Notes: generated from the sequence alone by a model not told the origin. A stretch of DNA of 64,000 nucleotides from Escherichia albertii NBRC 107761 = DSM 17582 (GCF_000759775.1 NZ_BBMY01000001.1:1-64000); one strand, 5' to 3'; counted from the first letter of the stretch, positions 20,490 to 30,972 are shown. Numbers and translations are program-made.

Positions 20490-21344
20490 AAATAACTCCT
20501 GTAGTTACATAATGCATTGAAATCATAACCAAACCAAACAACATGCCAACACTCATTACATAATTTTAAAAATCATTCATTTTGTTACACAAAATATTAA
20601 AGGTGCGGATCGGGATGAAATCTTTCATCGCCCACCAGAAGGAATACCTGGTGGTAAGTAGCAATGAGTTCATGGAGGTATGTGGAAGATAAAGAAGGAG
20701 CGACAGGTTACTGGTTCCGGGGAAAATGCGAATACTTGAAGGTGTGATGTATAAGGATAATGAAGACGAGTGCATCGGCGGTTACTGAAGGTCGCTTCAC
20801 TGAAGCCAGATGTGTTTGATAGATCTGCAGGGGAGCTATCGTTGGTCAGAACAGAACCTGATACATGAGCCACTTGCGACGGGGCCAACCCGGACTTTCC
20901 GCAAGGAATTTACGTCCTGAATCAGAGAAAATAAGCAAAATAAAGCCATCATGGTGTAAATCATTCGTGAGTAATCAACAAAAGCGATGATATTGTGCAT
21001 GTATCCCAGCACGAAATAAAATCGTAACAAAGTATTTTTTCTTTTTACGCACCAACGCCCCGTTATTTAAATTTTATCATTTAATTTATTCGGAATTGCC
21101 TGTGAGATGATTTCCTGAGTTGTTTCATTGGAAACGAATAGAAACAATCTATTAAAGTTGCTTTATTATCTGTCGCTGATGAATATGCAGAAAAAAATGG
21201 ACAATGCTAATCCAGCAGTGGGATTTAACATTGTCGCAGTTAACCATTTATTTTGAAAGGCAACTGAATACTGTAGTGGCGTTGTAGACCTTTTAACGTA
21301 ACACAGAATTCTGTACGCTTTCAGGAAACCGGAACTACTCGTCT
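20490..21344. other. Gene-free stretch with decayed coding-like sequence
   Basis: These 855 bases contain no complete gene. Between about 20600 and 20930 all frames are broken, but plus-strand fragments look protein-like in two frames, and two neat hairpins (20618-20633, and 20632-20654 with CCACCAG / CTGGTGG) are present. It may be a decayed gene or mobile element. I could not assign it to a family. Confidence 0.35.
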
Positions 21345-21812
21345 TTATGGCTGAATGTTTTTCTGGACGAATTGCTCCAGTTTTTTCAACACGTGTACTG
21401 AATCCATATCAAGACCATAACGTTTGAGCTCTTCTGCAGAATGATAGCTGACATTCACCTGTCCATCAGGGCGCTGGCTGATGAGAACGCGGAAAGGTAA
21501 ATCCAGCGCAAGTTCCGGGTGAGCTATCATCAAGGGCGTTCCCGCTCTGGGGTTACCAAATACCAGAACAGTCGTGGGGGGCATTGTAAGCCCGGCACCA
21601 TGAGCTGCCTTTGCATGATCAAATTCGCCAAATAAGACCAGTCCGTTATCTGAAATTGCTTTGATCAGACGTTCCCTGGTCTGTTGATAATCGAATGCAC
21701 TCTGAGATGTAATCAACATATGTGTACCATTTTCACTTGAGTGAGCCAAAGGCACAAATGCCAATAGCAATGCAGATATTAGAAAAAACGACTTCAGAAC
21801 TTTCTTCATCAT
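21345..21812 (-). CDS. Exported DUF302-domain protein
   Basis: This 155-residue protein has an N-terminal signal peptide (hydrophobic core LISALLLAFVPLAHS at residues 12-26) and a DUF302 domain at about residues 50-125. The family pattern GLVLFGEFDHAKAAHGAGL is followed by PPTTVLVFGNPRAGTPLM. The function of DUF302 is not established. The second ATG (codon 2) is an equally possible start; AGGGGAG precedes both. The gene is single, on the same strand as the acfC-like gene but about 850 bases upstream of it, and is foreign to the K-12 aga cluster. Confidence 0.75.
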   Translation of the reverse strand: MMKKVLKSFFLISALLLAFVPLAHSSENGTHMLITSQSAFDYQQTRERLIKAISDNGLVLFGEFDHAKAAHGAGLTMPPTTVLVFGNPRAGTPLMIAHPELALDLPFRVLISQRPDGQVNVSYHSAEELKRYGLDMDSVHVLKKLEQFVQKNIQP

Positions 21813-22443
21813 CTCCCCTTATTTATAGAGCCCCAAAAAGGTTGGTTATCGATATCTGGTCGTTTTATCTGGCTGGCCTTTTCTGAAGCGCTAAAGCGCC
21901 CTCTTTTTACAACCCAACCATCCAAATAAACAACCACCAACATAGTTATTATTTAACACTGACAGACATTACTGCAAGTATATCGGTTTTCCCCATTTAA
22001 TATTTATTGATAAAGGAATCATATTATAAAGACAGTAAGATGACATTATAGTATCAGGAGATATATATCGGTGTTCATTGAAGATGCCCGGTTTGGTTGT
22101 ACCAGAGGAATCATCTGAGGCCGCCCGGATTGCCCACCACACGGTCTTTTTCATAGTGTCGTCTATCACAATACCGACTTTACGAATCTCAGCCAGGTAA
22201 GCGAAGAACGTCGACAGACTGGCACAAGTTCGACAGCCAGAGCCTGCAACTGTTTTTCGACCATACCGCAACCTGGTTTTGATGTTGGATTGAACACATC
22301 AAAAGCAGACACTTACACAATCTTACGTACAGCTCTCTGTATGTTCTCCTTTTTCCTTCCCTTATCTTTTCTTTCAACGATCACAAATTTCACTTCATTT
22401 CTTTCTTAAGCATTTAGGTTTCAATTCCTTTTATATAGATTTT
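21813..22443. other. Spacer between the DUF302 gene and agaS operators
   Basis: No intact gene. On the minus strand around 22270-22060 there are two overlapping broken frames with protein-like content, one starting MVEKQLQALAVEL and another containing FAYLAEIRKVGIV. They recall small lambdoid-phage Ea-type proteins, but the match is weak. The rest appears non-coding. Confidence 0.3.
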
Positions 22444-22490
22444 AACAAACGAAAGACATCACTAAGTGAAACGAAAGGCAAGCGAAAGAT
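22444..22490. promoter_or_regulatory. AgaR operators upstream of agaS
   Basis: Three CGAAAG motifs (AACAAACGAAAGACAT at 22444-22459, then GAAACGAAAGGCAAGCGAAAG within 22468-22488) lie 40-90 bases before the agaS start. They match the AgaR sites near kbaZ in inverted orientation, supporting a separate AgaR-controlled promoter for agaS-kbaY-agaBCDI. Confidence 0.65.
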
Positions 22491-22531
22491 ACTGCGCCTG
22501 CAGTCCAGTTCATCAGACTAAGGATTGAGTT

Positions 22532-23686
22532 ATGCCAGAAAATTACACCCCTGCTGTCGCAACTACCGGCACATGGACTGAAGAAGAAATCCGCCAACAG
22601 CCTCGCGCCTGGATCCGTTCTCTCGTCAACATTGACGCGTTACGCTCCGCGATTGATAACTTCCTTCAACCATTACTGCGCAAAGAGAACCTGCGGATCA
22701 TCCTGACCGGCGCCGGAACCTCGGCATTTATCGGCGACATCATCGCACCGTGGCTTGCCAGCCATACTGGCAAAAACTTCAGCGCCGTACCGACCACCGA
22801 TCTGGTTACCAATCCAATGGATTACCTGAATCCAGCCCATCCATTGTTGCTTATCTCCTTTGGCCGTTCTGGCAATAGCCCGGAAAGCGTCGCCGCCGTA
22901 GAACTGGCAAATCAGTTTGTACCGGAGTGCTATCACCTGCCGATCACCTGCAACGAAGCGGGCGCGCTCTATCAAAACGCGATCAACAGCAATAATGCAT
23001 TTGCCCTGCTGATGCCCGCAGAAACGCACGATCGCGGCTTTGCGATGACCAGCAGTATTACCACCATGATGACCAGCTGCCTCGCGGTTTTCGCACCTGA
23101 GATGATCAACAGCCAGACCTTCCGCGACGTGGCGGATCGTTGCCAGACGATCCTGACCTCTCTGGGCGATTTCAGCGAAGGCGTGTTTGGTTACGCGTCG
23201 TGGAAACGGGTCGTTTATCTCGGCAGCGGTGGCTTACAGGGCGCGGCACGCGAGTCGGCGCTGAAGGTACTGGAACTGACGGCGGGTAAGCTGGCAGCCT
23301 TTTATGATTCCCCAACCGGATTCCGTCATGGCCCAAAATCACTGGTCGATGGTGAAACACTGGTGGTGGTGTTTGTCTCCAGCCACCCTTACACCCGTCA
23401 GTATGATCTTGATCTGCTGGCAGAACTCCGCCGCGATAACCAGGCGATGCGCGTAATCGCCATCGCCGCGGAAAGCAACGACGTTATCGCCGCTGGCCCA
23501 CATATTATCCTGCCCCCCTCCCGTCACTTTATCGACGTTGAGCAAGCATTTTGCTTCCTGATGTACGCCCAGACGTTTGCACTGATGCAGTCGCTACATA
23601 TGGGCAATACACCGGATTCCCCATCAGCCAGTGGCACCGTAAACCGCGTGGTGCAAGGCGTCATTATTCATCCGTGGCAGGCATAA
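22532..23686 (+). CDS. agaS: Galactosamine-6-phosphate deaminase/isomerase AgaS
   Basis: This 384-residue protein with two SIS (sugar isomerase) domains has ILTGAGTSAFIGD and SFGRSGNSPESVAA in the first and YLGSGGLQGAARESALKVLELTAG in the second. It is the deaminase that turns galactosamine-6-phosphate into tagatose-6-phosphate, as shown genetically in E. coli. It is the first gene of the second aga operon, 12 bases ahead of kbaY, with AgaR sites upstream. Full length. Confidence 0.95.
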   Translation: MPENYTPAVATTGTWTEEEIRQQPRAWIRSLVNIDALRSAIDNFLQPLLRKENLRIILTGAGTSAFIGDIIAPWLASHTGKNFSAVPTTDLVTNPMDYLNPAHPLLLISFGRSGNSPESVAAVELANQFVPECYHLPITCNEAGALYQNAINSNNAFALLMPAETHDRGFAMTSSITTMMTSCLAVFAPEMINSQTFRDVADRCQTILTSLGDFSEGVFGYASWKRVVYLGSGGLQGAARESALKVLELTAGKLAAFYDSPTGFRHGPKSLVDGETLVVVFVSSHPYTRQYDLDLLAELRRDNQAMRVIAIAAESNDVIAAGPHIILPPSRHFIDVEQAFCFLMYAQTFALMQSLHMGNTPDSPSASGTVNRVVQGVIIHPWQA

Positions 23687-24559
<873 letters not shown>

Positions 24560-24723
24560 TCATTAATTTAATAATATTTATTCACAGGTGCTGCCCGATT
24601 AATATCGGGTAGTGCATTAATGGTAAAGGAGATGGCTAAATTTAATAAATACATCCGTACAATGCCACAACAATAATATATTTAAAAAATCTATATAATC
24701 AATTTTTATGGCGAGGATTAAAA

Positions 24724-25200
24724 ATGAGCAGTCCAAATATTCTCTTAACCCGTATTGATAACCGTCTGGTTCACGGCCAGGTTGGCGTGACCTGGACATC
24801 CACCATCGGTGCGAATCTGCTGGTGGTTGTAGACGATGTTGTCGCTAACGATGATATTCAACAGAAACTGATGGGTATTACCGCGGAAACCTACGGCTTT
24901 GGCATTCGTTTTTTTACTATTGAAAAAACCATTAACGTCATCGGCAAAGCTGCGCCGCATCAGAAAATATTTCTGATTTGCCGTACGCCGCAGACGGTAC
25001 GTAAACTGATAGAAGGCGGTCTTGATCTGAAAGATGTCAACGTCGGCAATATGCATTTCTCGGAAGGGAAAACACAAATCAGCAGTAGAGTTTATGTCGA
25101 TGAGCAGGATCTCACAGATTTACGTTTTATTAAACGACGCGGCGTGAATGTTTTTATTCAGGACGTCCCTGGCTCTCAAAAAGAGCAAATTCCTGACTAA
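24724..25200 (+). CDS. agaB: Galactosamine PTS EIIB component AgaB
   Basis: This 158-residue mannose-family EIIB is a paralogue of AgaV; the phosphohistidine motif is LTRIDNRLVHGQVGVTW near the N-terminus. With AgaC and AgaD it forms the galactosamine-specific transporter. It lies 164 bases after kbaY, a gap without a gene. Because agaD downstream is frameshifted, AgaB probably has no working membrane partner complex in this strain. Confidence 0.94.
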   Translation: MSSPNILLTRIDNRLVHGQVGVTWTSTIGANLLVVVDDVVANDDIQQKLMGITAETYGFGIRFFTIEKTINVIGKAAPHQKIFLICRTPQTVRKLIEGGLDLKDVNVGNMHFSEGKTQISSRVYVDEQDLTDLRFIKRRGVNVFIQDVPGSQKEQIPD

Positions 25201-25238
25201 CGTCGCCATCGCCTTAATATTCGTTTGAGGTAATAAAA

Positions 25239-26042
25239 ATGCATGAAATAACTCTTCTTCAGGGGCTCTCCCTGGCGGCGTTAGTTTTCTTTCTGGGGAT
25301 TGATTTTTGGCTGGAAGCCTTATTTTTATTCCGACCGATAATCGTTTGTACTCTTACTGGCACTATTCTTGGTGATATTCAGACGGGTTTAATTACCGGC
25401 GGTCTGACAGAACTGGCTTTCGCCGGGTTAACCCCTGCCGGCGGCGTTCAACCGCCCAACCCGATTATGGCGGGTCTGATGACCACCGTCATTGCGTGGT
25501 CTACGGGCGTCGATGCCAAAACGGCAATTGGTCTTGGTCTGCCGTTTAGTCTGTTAATGCAGTACGTCATTCTGTTCTTCTATTCGGCATTCTCATTATT
25601 TATGAGCAAAGCCGATAAATACGCGAAAGAGGCGGATACAGCAGCGTTTACCCGACTTAACTGGATAACGATGCTGATTGTTGCCTCTTCGTATGTGGTG
25701 ATTGCGTTTCTCTGTACTTACCTGGCGCAAGGCGCGATGCAGGCACTGGTGAAAGCAATGCCGGCCTGGTTGACTCACGGCTTTGAAGTGGCTGGCGGTA
25801 TTTTACCTGCCGTCGGTTTTGGTCTGCTGCTGCGCGTGATGTTCAAAGCGCAATACATCCCTTATCTGATCGCCGGTTTCCTGTTTATTTGCTACATCCA
25901 GGTCAGCAATTTGTTACCTGTTGCCGTACTGGGCGCAGGCTTTGCCGTGTATGAGTTTTTCAACGCGAAATCCCGGCAACAAGTGCAACCGCAGCCCGTT
26001 GCCAGTAAAAATGAAGAAGAGGACTACAGCAATGGGATCTGA
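25239..26042 (+). CDS. agaC: Galactosamine PTS EIIC component AgaC
   Basis: This 267-residue mannose-family EIIC membrane protein is paralogous to AgaW, with the family segment GGLTELAFAGLTPAGGVQPPNP. It forms the galactosamine channel with AgaD. The GAGGTAAT ribosome site precedes the start, and its end overlaps the agaD start by 11 bases. The frame is intact, in contrast to agaD. Confidence 0.94.
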   Translation: MHEITLLQGLSLAALVFFLGIDFWLEALFLFRPIIVCTLTGTILGDIQTGLITGGLTELAFAGLTPAGGVQPPNPIMAGLMTTVIAWSTGVDAKTAIGLGLPFSLLMQYVILFFYSAFSLFMSKADKYAKEADTAAFTRLNWITMLIVASSYVVIAFLCTYLAQGAMQALVKAMPAWLTHGFEVAGGILPAVGFGLLLRVMFKAQYIPYLIAGFLFICYIQVSNLLPVAVLGAGFAVYEFFNAKSRQQVQPQPVASKNEEEDYSNGI

Positions 26043-26822
26043 AATCAGTAAAAAAGATATCACCCGTCTGGGCTTTCGTTCATCGCTGCTGCAAGCGAGC
26101 TTTAACTACGAAAGGATGCAGGCGGGCGGCTTTACCTGGGCGATGTTGCCGCTCCTGAAAAAGATCTATAAGGACGACAAACCGGGCTTAAGCGCGGCGA
26201 TGAAAGATAATCTGGAATTTATTAACACCCACCCGAATCTGGTCGGGTTCCTGATGGGGTTATTAATTTCAATGGAGGAAAAAGGGAAAACCGCGACACC
26301 ATTAAAGGTCTGAAAGTAGCGCTGTTTGGCCCAATCGCCGGGATTGGCGATGCGATTTTCTGGTTTACCTTGTTGCCGATTATGGCGGGAATTTGCTCAT
26401 CATTTGCCAGCCAGGGAAACCTGCTGGGGCCGATTCTATTTTTCGCCGTTTACCTGCTTATCTTTTTCCTGCGCGTCGGCTGGACCCACGTCGGTTATTC
26501 AGTCGGCGTGAAGGCTATTGATAAAGTGCGAGAGAACTCGCAGATGATTGCTCGTTCGGCAACCATCCCCGGGATCACGGTAATCGGCGGGCTGATCGCT
26601 TCGTATGTGCATATTAACGTGGTGACATCGTTTGCCATCGACAGTACCCACAGCGTCGCGCTGCAGCAGGATTTCTTCGATAAAGTCTTCCCGAATATTT
26701 TACCGATGGCTTACACCCTGTTGATGTACTACTTACTGCGGGTGAAAAAAGCGCATCCAGTACTGTTAATCGGCGTAACGTTTGTGCTTTCCATCGTTTG
26801 TTCCGCATTCGGCATTTTGTAA
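26032..26822 (+). pseudogene. agaD: Galactosamine PTS EIID component AgaD, frameshifted
   Basis: Frame 1 reads a normal EIID N-terminus (MGSEISKKDITRLGF onward) for about 84 residues up to the sequence MEEKG. It then runs out of frame and stops at 26313. The rest of AgaD continues in the next frame from about 26290 to 26822, including VALFGPIAGIGDAIFWFTLL and the normal C-terminus SIVCSAFGIL. The break is at GGG 26284-26286, where K-12, from memory, has GGGG (MEEKGENRDT). A single G deletion therefore explains it. EIID is essential for this PTS type, so galactosamine uptake by AgaBCD should be lost. A sequencing error or slippage at the A/G run cannot be excluded. Confidence 0.85.
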
Positions 26823-27590
26823 ATGGAACGAGGCACTGCGTCTGACGGTGCCTCCTTACTTAAGGAATTTCATCCTGTGCAAACCCTTCAGCAAGTGGAA
26901 AACTATACGGCGTTAAGTGAACTCGCCAGCGAATATTTATTGGACGTGATCTGTAGCAACCCGAATGCCGTGATTTGCCTGGCAACCGGAGCCACGCCAT
27001 TACTGACTTATCGATATCTGGTAGAAAAAATCCACCAGCAGCGCGTTGATATCAGCCATCTCACCTTTGTGAAGCTCGATGAATGGGTAGGCCTGCCATT
27101 AACGATGCCTGGCACCTGCGAAACTTTCCTTCAACAGCATATCGTGCAGCCGCTGGGGCTACGTGAAGATCAGCTCATCAGCTTTCGCTCCGAAGATATT
27201 GATGAGAGCGAGTGTGAACGGGTGACGAACCTGATTGCACGTAAAGGCGGGCTGGATTTATGCGTACTCGGTCTGGGGAAAAACGCTCATCTGGGGCTGA
27301 ACGAACCGGGAGAAAGCCTGCAACCGACCTGCCATATCAGCCAACTCGATGCCAGAACACAGCAACATGAAATGTTAAAAACCGCTGACCACCCGGTGAC
27401 TCAGGGGATCACCTTAGGGCTGAAGGATATTCTCAATGCCCGCGAAGTTTTGCTGCTGGTGACAGGCGAAGAAAAGCAGGATGCGACAGAACGTTTTCTC
27501 ACAGCTAAAGTCTCCACCGCTATCCCTGCTTCGTTTTTATGGCTGCATAACCATTTCACGTGTTTGACTGATGAGATGTGTCGTCGTTAA
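26823..27590 (+). CDS. agaI: NagB-like sugar-phosphate isomerase/deaminase AgaI
   Basis: This 255-residue protein of the glucosamine-6-phosphate deaminase/6-phosphogluconolactonase family contains LATGATPLLTY at about residues 53-63 and KLDEWVGLP near 88-96. Genetic work in E. coli found AgaI dispensable, AgaS being the deaminase. The active-site-type motif reads GLGKNAHLGLNEPG, where I remember glycine in place of the alanine in K-12 and NagB (DGH-type). The C-terminal dozen residues also differ from K-12. It starts at the base after the agaD stop, so it depends on read-in from upstream. Confidence 0.88.
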   Translation: MERGTASDGASLLKEFHPVQTLQQVENYTALSELASEYLLDVICSNPNAVICLATGATPLLTYRYLVEKIHQQRVDISHLTFVKLDEWVGLPLTMPGTCETFLQQHIVQPLGLREDQLISFRSEDIDESECERVTNLIARKGGLDLCVLGLGKNAHLGLNEPGESLQPTCHISQLDARTQQHEMLKTADHPVTQGITLGLKDILNAREVLLLVTGEEKQDATERFLTAKVSTAIPASFLWLHNHFTCLTDEMCRR

Positions 27591-27599
27591 CTCGCCTGC

Positions 27600-27638
27600 T
27601 ACAGGCGTTGCAGCGCTATTCCTGCTGCGACGCCTGTA
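27600..27638. terminator. Large hairpin between convergent agaI and rsmI
   Basis: ACAGGCGTTGCAGC (27601-27614) pairs with GCTGCGACGCCTGT (27624-27637) at 13 of 14 positions, between two stop codons. A bidirectional termination or mRNA-stabilising hairpin is likely, although T-tracts are weak. Confidence 0.6.
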
Positions 27639-27639
27639 A

Positions 27640-28503
27640 TCACTCCCCTTGCTGCTCCAGCGCATACTTATACAGCGCGTTTTTCTTCACGCCGTGAATT
27701 TCTGCTGCCAGCGCCGCTGCTTTTTTCAACGGAAGCTCGGCCTGTAACAGCGCCAGCGTGCGCAGGGCATCGGCGGGTAAGTCTTCTTCCTGTGCTTTAT
27801 GGCCTTCGACAATCAGCACCATTTCGCCTTTGCGACGGTTTTCATCTTCTTTCACCCACGCCAGCAGCTCGCCAACTGGCGCGCCATGAATGGTTTCCCA
27901 GGTTTTGGTTAGCTCACGCGCCAGCACCACGTAGCGGGATTCGCCTAATACCGCGACGATATCTTCCAGGCTATCTAACAGACGGTGGGTAGATTCATAA
28001 AAAATCAGCGTGCGCGGTTCCGCTTCAATGGCTTTTAACGCATCACGGCGACCTTTCGATTTGGCAGGCAGGAAACCTTCATAACAAAAGCGATCTGATG
28101 GCAAACCCGCGGCGCTTAATGCAGTGATGGCAGCACACGGTCCAGGTAGCGGCACCACGCGAATACCCGCTTCACGGCAGGTGCGTACCAGATGATAGCC
28201 CGGATCATTAATCAGCGGCGTTCCGGCATCAGAAACCAGCGCAATGTTTTGCCCTTCTTGCAGCTTAGCCAGTAACGTTTCAGCTTTCTGATGTTCGTTA
28301 TGGTCATGCAAGGCGAACAACCGGGCGTTGATACCAAAATGTTGCAGCAGTAAACCGGTATGGCGTGTATCTTCGGCGGCAATCAGATCAACGGCCTGTA
28401 ACACCTCCAGCGCACGCTGGGTGATATCCGCCAGATTGCCGATCGGTGTCGGTACAATGTAAAGCTGGCCCTGAGAATTATCCGCTGATTGGTGTTGTTT
28501 CAT
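27640..28503 (-). CDS. rsmI: 16S rRNA 2'-O-methyltransferase RsmI (C1402)
   Basis: This 287-residue enzyme of the tetrapyrrole methylase-like SAM family has the N-terminal signature [15 protein letters not shown] at about residues 14-28, and [15 protein letters not shown] plus [17 protein letters not shown] for SAM binding. It methylates the ribose of C1402 in the ribosomal P site. It is divergent from lpoA across a 63-base spacer and convergent with agaI. Confidence 0.96.
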   Translation of the reverse strand: MKQHQSADNSQGQLYIVPTPIGNLADITQRALEVLQAVDLIAAEDTRHTGLLLQHFGINARLFALHDHNEHQKAETLLAKLQEGQNIALVSDAGTPLINDPGYHLVRTCREAGIRVVPLPGPCAAITALSAAGLPSDRFCYEGFLPAKSKGRRDALKAIEAEPRTLIFYESTHRLLDSLEDIVAVLGESRYVVLARELTKTWETIHGAPVGELLAWVKEDENRRKGEMVLIVEGHKAQEEDLPADALRTLALLQAELPLKKAAALAAEIHGVKKNALYKYALEQQGE

Positions 28504-28566
28504 TGTGTCGTCCGTATTGCCGATTTAATATTGAGCATTGCGTAAAAAAATATCACTGGATACACT

Positions 28567-30600
28567 ATGGTACCCTCAACATTTTCTCGTTTGAAAGCCG
28601 CGCGTTGTCTGCCTGTTGTTTTGGCAGCCCTGATTTTCGCCGGTTGTGGCACCCATACCCCCGATCAGTCCACTGCCTATATGCAGGGGACGGCACAGGC
28701 AGATTCTGCCTTTTACCTGCAACAGATGCAGCAAAGCTCTGATGATACCAGGATCAACTGGCAATTACTTGCCATTCGTGCACTGGTGAAAGAAGGTAAA
28801 ACCGGACAGGCGGTGGAGTTGTTCAACCAACTACCGCAAGAACTGAACGATACCCAGCGTCGCGAGCAGTCATTGCTGGCCGTAGAAATTAAACTGGCGC
28901 AGAAAGATTTTACTGGCGCGCAAACCTTGCTGGCGAAAATCACACCTGCCGATTTAGAACAAAACCAGCAGGCTCGCTACTGGCAGGCGAAAATCGACGC
29001 CAGCCAGGGCCGTCCTTCCCTTGATTTACTGCGTGCGTTAATTGCTCAGGAACCACTGCTCGGCGCGAAAGAAAAACAGCAGAATATCGACGCCACATGG
29101 CAGGCGCTCTCCTCCATGACTCAGGATCAAGCGAACACGCTGGTGATCAATGCCGATGAAAATATCCTGCAAGGCTGGCTGGATCTGCAGCGTGTCTGGT
29201 TTGATAACCGTAACGATCCCGACATGATGAAAGCCGGCATTGCCGACTGGCAGAAACGTTATCCGAACAACCCGGGCGCGAAAATGTTGCCAACACAGTT
29301 GGTAAACGTAAAAGCGTTTAAACCTGCGTCAACCAATAAAATCGCCCTGCTATTGCCGTTGAATGGTCAGGCCGCGGTATTTGGTCGCACTATTCAGCAA
29401 GGCTTTGAAGCGGCGAAAAATCTTGGTACTCAGCCTGTCGCGGCTCAGGTAGCCGCTGCGCCTGCCACGGACGTAGCAGAACAACCTCAGCCGCAAACCG
29501 TGGATGGCGTTGCCAGCCCGGCGCAAGCTTCAGTTAGCGATCTGACGGGTGAAGAAACTACGCCCCAACCCGCGCCAGTTAGCGCTCCGTCGGCAACCAC
29601 TGCGGCAGTAAGCGCGCCTGCGAATCCGTCTGCAGAACTGAAAATCTACGATACCTCATCACAACCGCTTAGCCAGATCCTCAACCAGGTTCAGCAGGAT
29701 GGCGCAAGCATTGTGGTCGGTCCGCTGCTGAAAAATAACGTTGAAGAGTTGCTGAAGAGCAACACTCCGCTGAACGTGCTGGCGCTGAATCAGCCGGAAA
29801 ATGTCGAAAACCGCGCTAATATCTGTTACTTCGCGCTGTCGCCGGAAGATGAAGCCCGCGATGCGGCGCGCCATATTCATGACCAGGGCAAACAAGCGCC
29901 GCTGGTGCTGATCCCGCGGAGTTCACTGGGCGATCGCGTGGCAAATGCGTTTGCACAAGAGTGGCAGAAACTGGGCGGCGGCACCGTTCTGCAACAAAAA
30001 TTTGGATCCACCAGCGAATTACGCGCGGGTGTTAACGGCGGTTCTGGTATCGCTTTAACAGGTAGTCCAATTGCCACCAGCACCTCCGCTGATACAGGAA
30101 CAACAAGTAATCCGTCACTGCAAACCACACCAACCAGTGATCAATTCACCAATAACGGCGGTCGAGTGGACGCGGTGTATATCGTCGCGACACCGAGCGA
30201 GATCGCCTTTATCAAGCCGATGATCGCCATGCGTAACAGTAGCCAGAGCGGCGCAACGTTATACGCCAGTTCTCGTAGCGCGCAAGGCACCGCAGGCCCG
30301 GATTTCCGTCTGGAAATGGAAGGCTTGCAGTACAGTGAAATCCCCATGCTGGCGGGTAACAATCTGCCATTAATGCAGCAGGCGCTCAGTGCCGTGAACA
30401 ATGACTATTCGCTGGCTCGGATGTATGCAATGGGCGTCGATGCCTGGTCACTGGCAAATCATTTCTCGCAAATGCGCCAGGTTCAGGGTTTTGAAATCAA
30501 CGGTAATACCGGAAGCCTGACGGCTAGCCCGGATTGCGTGATTAACAGGAAGTTATCATGGCTACAGTACCAACAGGGTCAGGTAGTTCCCGCCAGTTAA
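28567..30600 (+). CDS. lpoA: Outer-membrane lipoprotein LpoA, activator of PBP1a
   Basis: This 677-residue lipoprotein has a signal peptide with lipobox FAGC (lipidated Cys27), an N-terminal TPR-like helical domain (about residues 30-255) and a C-terminal periplasmic-binding-like domain. The latter contains the alanine/proline/glutamine/threonine-rich insert typical of enterobacteria (about residues 290-355). It reaches from the outer membrane to stimulate the transpeptidase of PBP1a in peptidoglycan synthesis. Its end overlaps yraN by 43 bases. Confidence 0.96.
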   Translation: MVPSTFSRLKAARCLPVVLAALIFAGCGTHTPDQSTAYMQGTAQADSAFYLQQMQQSSDDTRINWQLLAIRALVKEGKTGQAVELFNQLPQELNDTQRREQSLLAVEIKLAQKDFTGAQTLLAKITPADLEQNQQARYWQAKIDASQGRPSLDLLRALIAQEPLLGAKEKQQNIDATWQALSSMTQDQANTLVINADENILQGWLDLQRVWFDNRNDPDMMKAGIADWQKRYPNNPGAKMLPTQLVNVKAFKPASTNKIALLLPLNGQAAVFGRTIQQGFEAAKNLGTQPVAAQVAAAPATDVAEQPQPQTVDGVASPAQASVSDLTGEETTPQPAPVSAPSATTAAVSAPANPSAELKIYDTSSQPLSQILNQVQQDGASIVVGPLLKNNVEELLKSNTPLNVLALNQPENVENRANICYFALSPEDEARDAARHIHDQGKQAPLVLIPRSSLGDRVANAFAQEWQKLGGGTVLQQKFGSTSELRAGVNGGSGIALTGSPIATSTSADTGTTSNPSLQTTPTSDQFTNNGGRVDAVYIVATPSEIAFIKPMIAMRNSSQSGATLYASSRSAQGTAGPDFRLEMEGLQYSEIPMLAGNNLPLMQQALSAVNNDYSLARMYAMGVDAWSLANHFSQMRQVQGFEINGNTGSLTASPDCVINRKLSWLQYQQGQVVPAS

Positions 30601-30953
30601 CGACTAAACAGACCGGTGATGCGTGGGAAGCCTCCGCGCGTCGCTGGCTGGAAGGCAATGGACTGCGGTTTGTCGCCGCCAACGTGAATGAGCGTGGCGG
30701 CGAAATTGATCTGATAATGCGTGAAGGCCAGACAATCGTTTTTGTCGAGGTGCGTTATCGCCGCTCTGCTTTCTACGGCGGCGCGGCTGCCAGTGTGACC
30801 CGTAGCAAACAACACAAATTATTACAGACTGCCCGCTTGTGGCTCGCGCGTCATAATGGGAGTTTTGATACTGTGGATTGTCGGTTCGATGTGTTAGCCT
30901 TCACCGGGAATGAAGTTGAGTGGATTAAGGACGCCTTTAATAACCACTCATAA
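30558..30953 (+). CDS. yraN: UPF0102 endonuclease-like protein YraN
   Basis: This 131-residue protein of the UPF0102 family has a PD-(D/E)XK nuclease-like core with [22 protein letters not shown] at about residues 47-68, which carries the expected acidic and lysine/arginine pattern. Its cellular role is not established. It starts inside the lpoA 3' end in another frame and is followed by diaA after 19 bases, so all three are likely co-transcribed. Confidence 0.92.
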   Translation: MATVPTGSGSSRQLTTKQTGDAWEASARRWLEGNGLRFVAANVNERGGEIDLIMREGQTIVFVEVRYRRSAFYGGAAASVTRSKQHKLLQTARLWLARHNGSFDTVDCRFDVLAFTGNEVEWIKDAFNNHS

Positions 30954-30972
30954 TTAAGGTTTAAGGATTAGC

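Noticed and set aside
29430-29640. Alanine/proline/glutamine-rich part of lpoA considered as a foreign or unstable insert
   Set aside because: The low-complexity segment is a normal feature of enterobacterial LpoA, in frame and similar in length to K-12.
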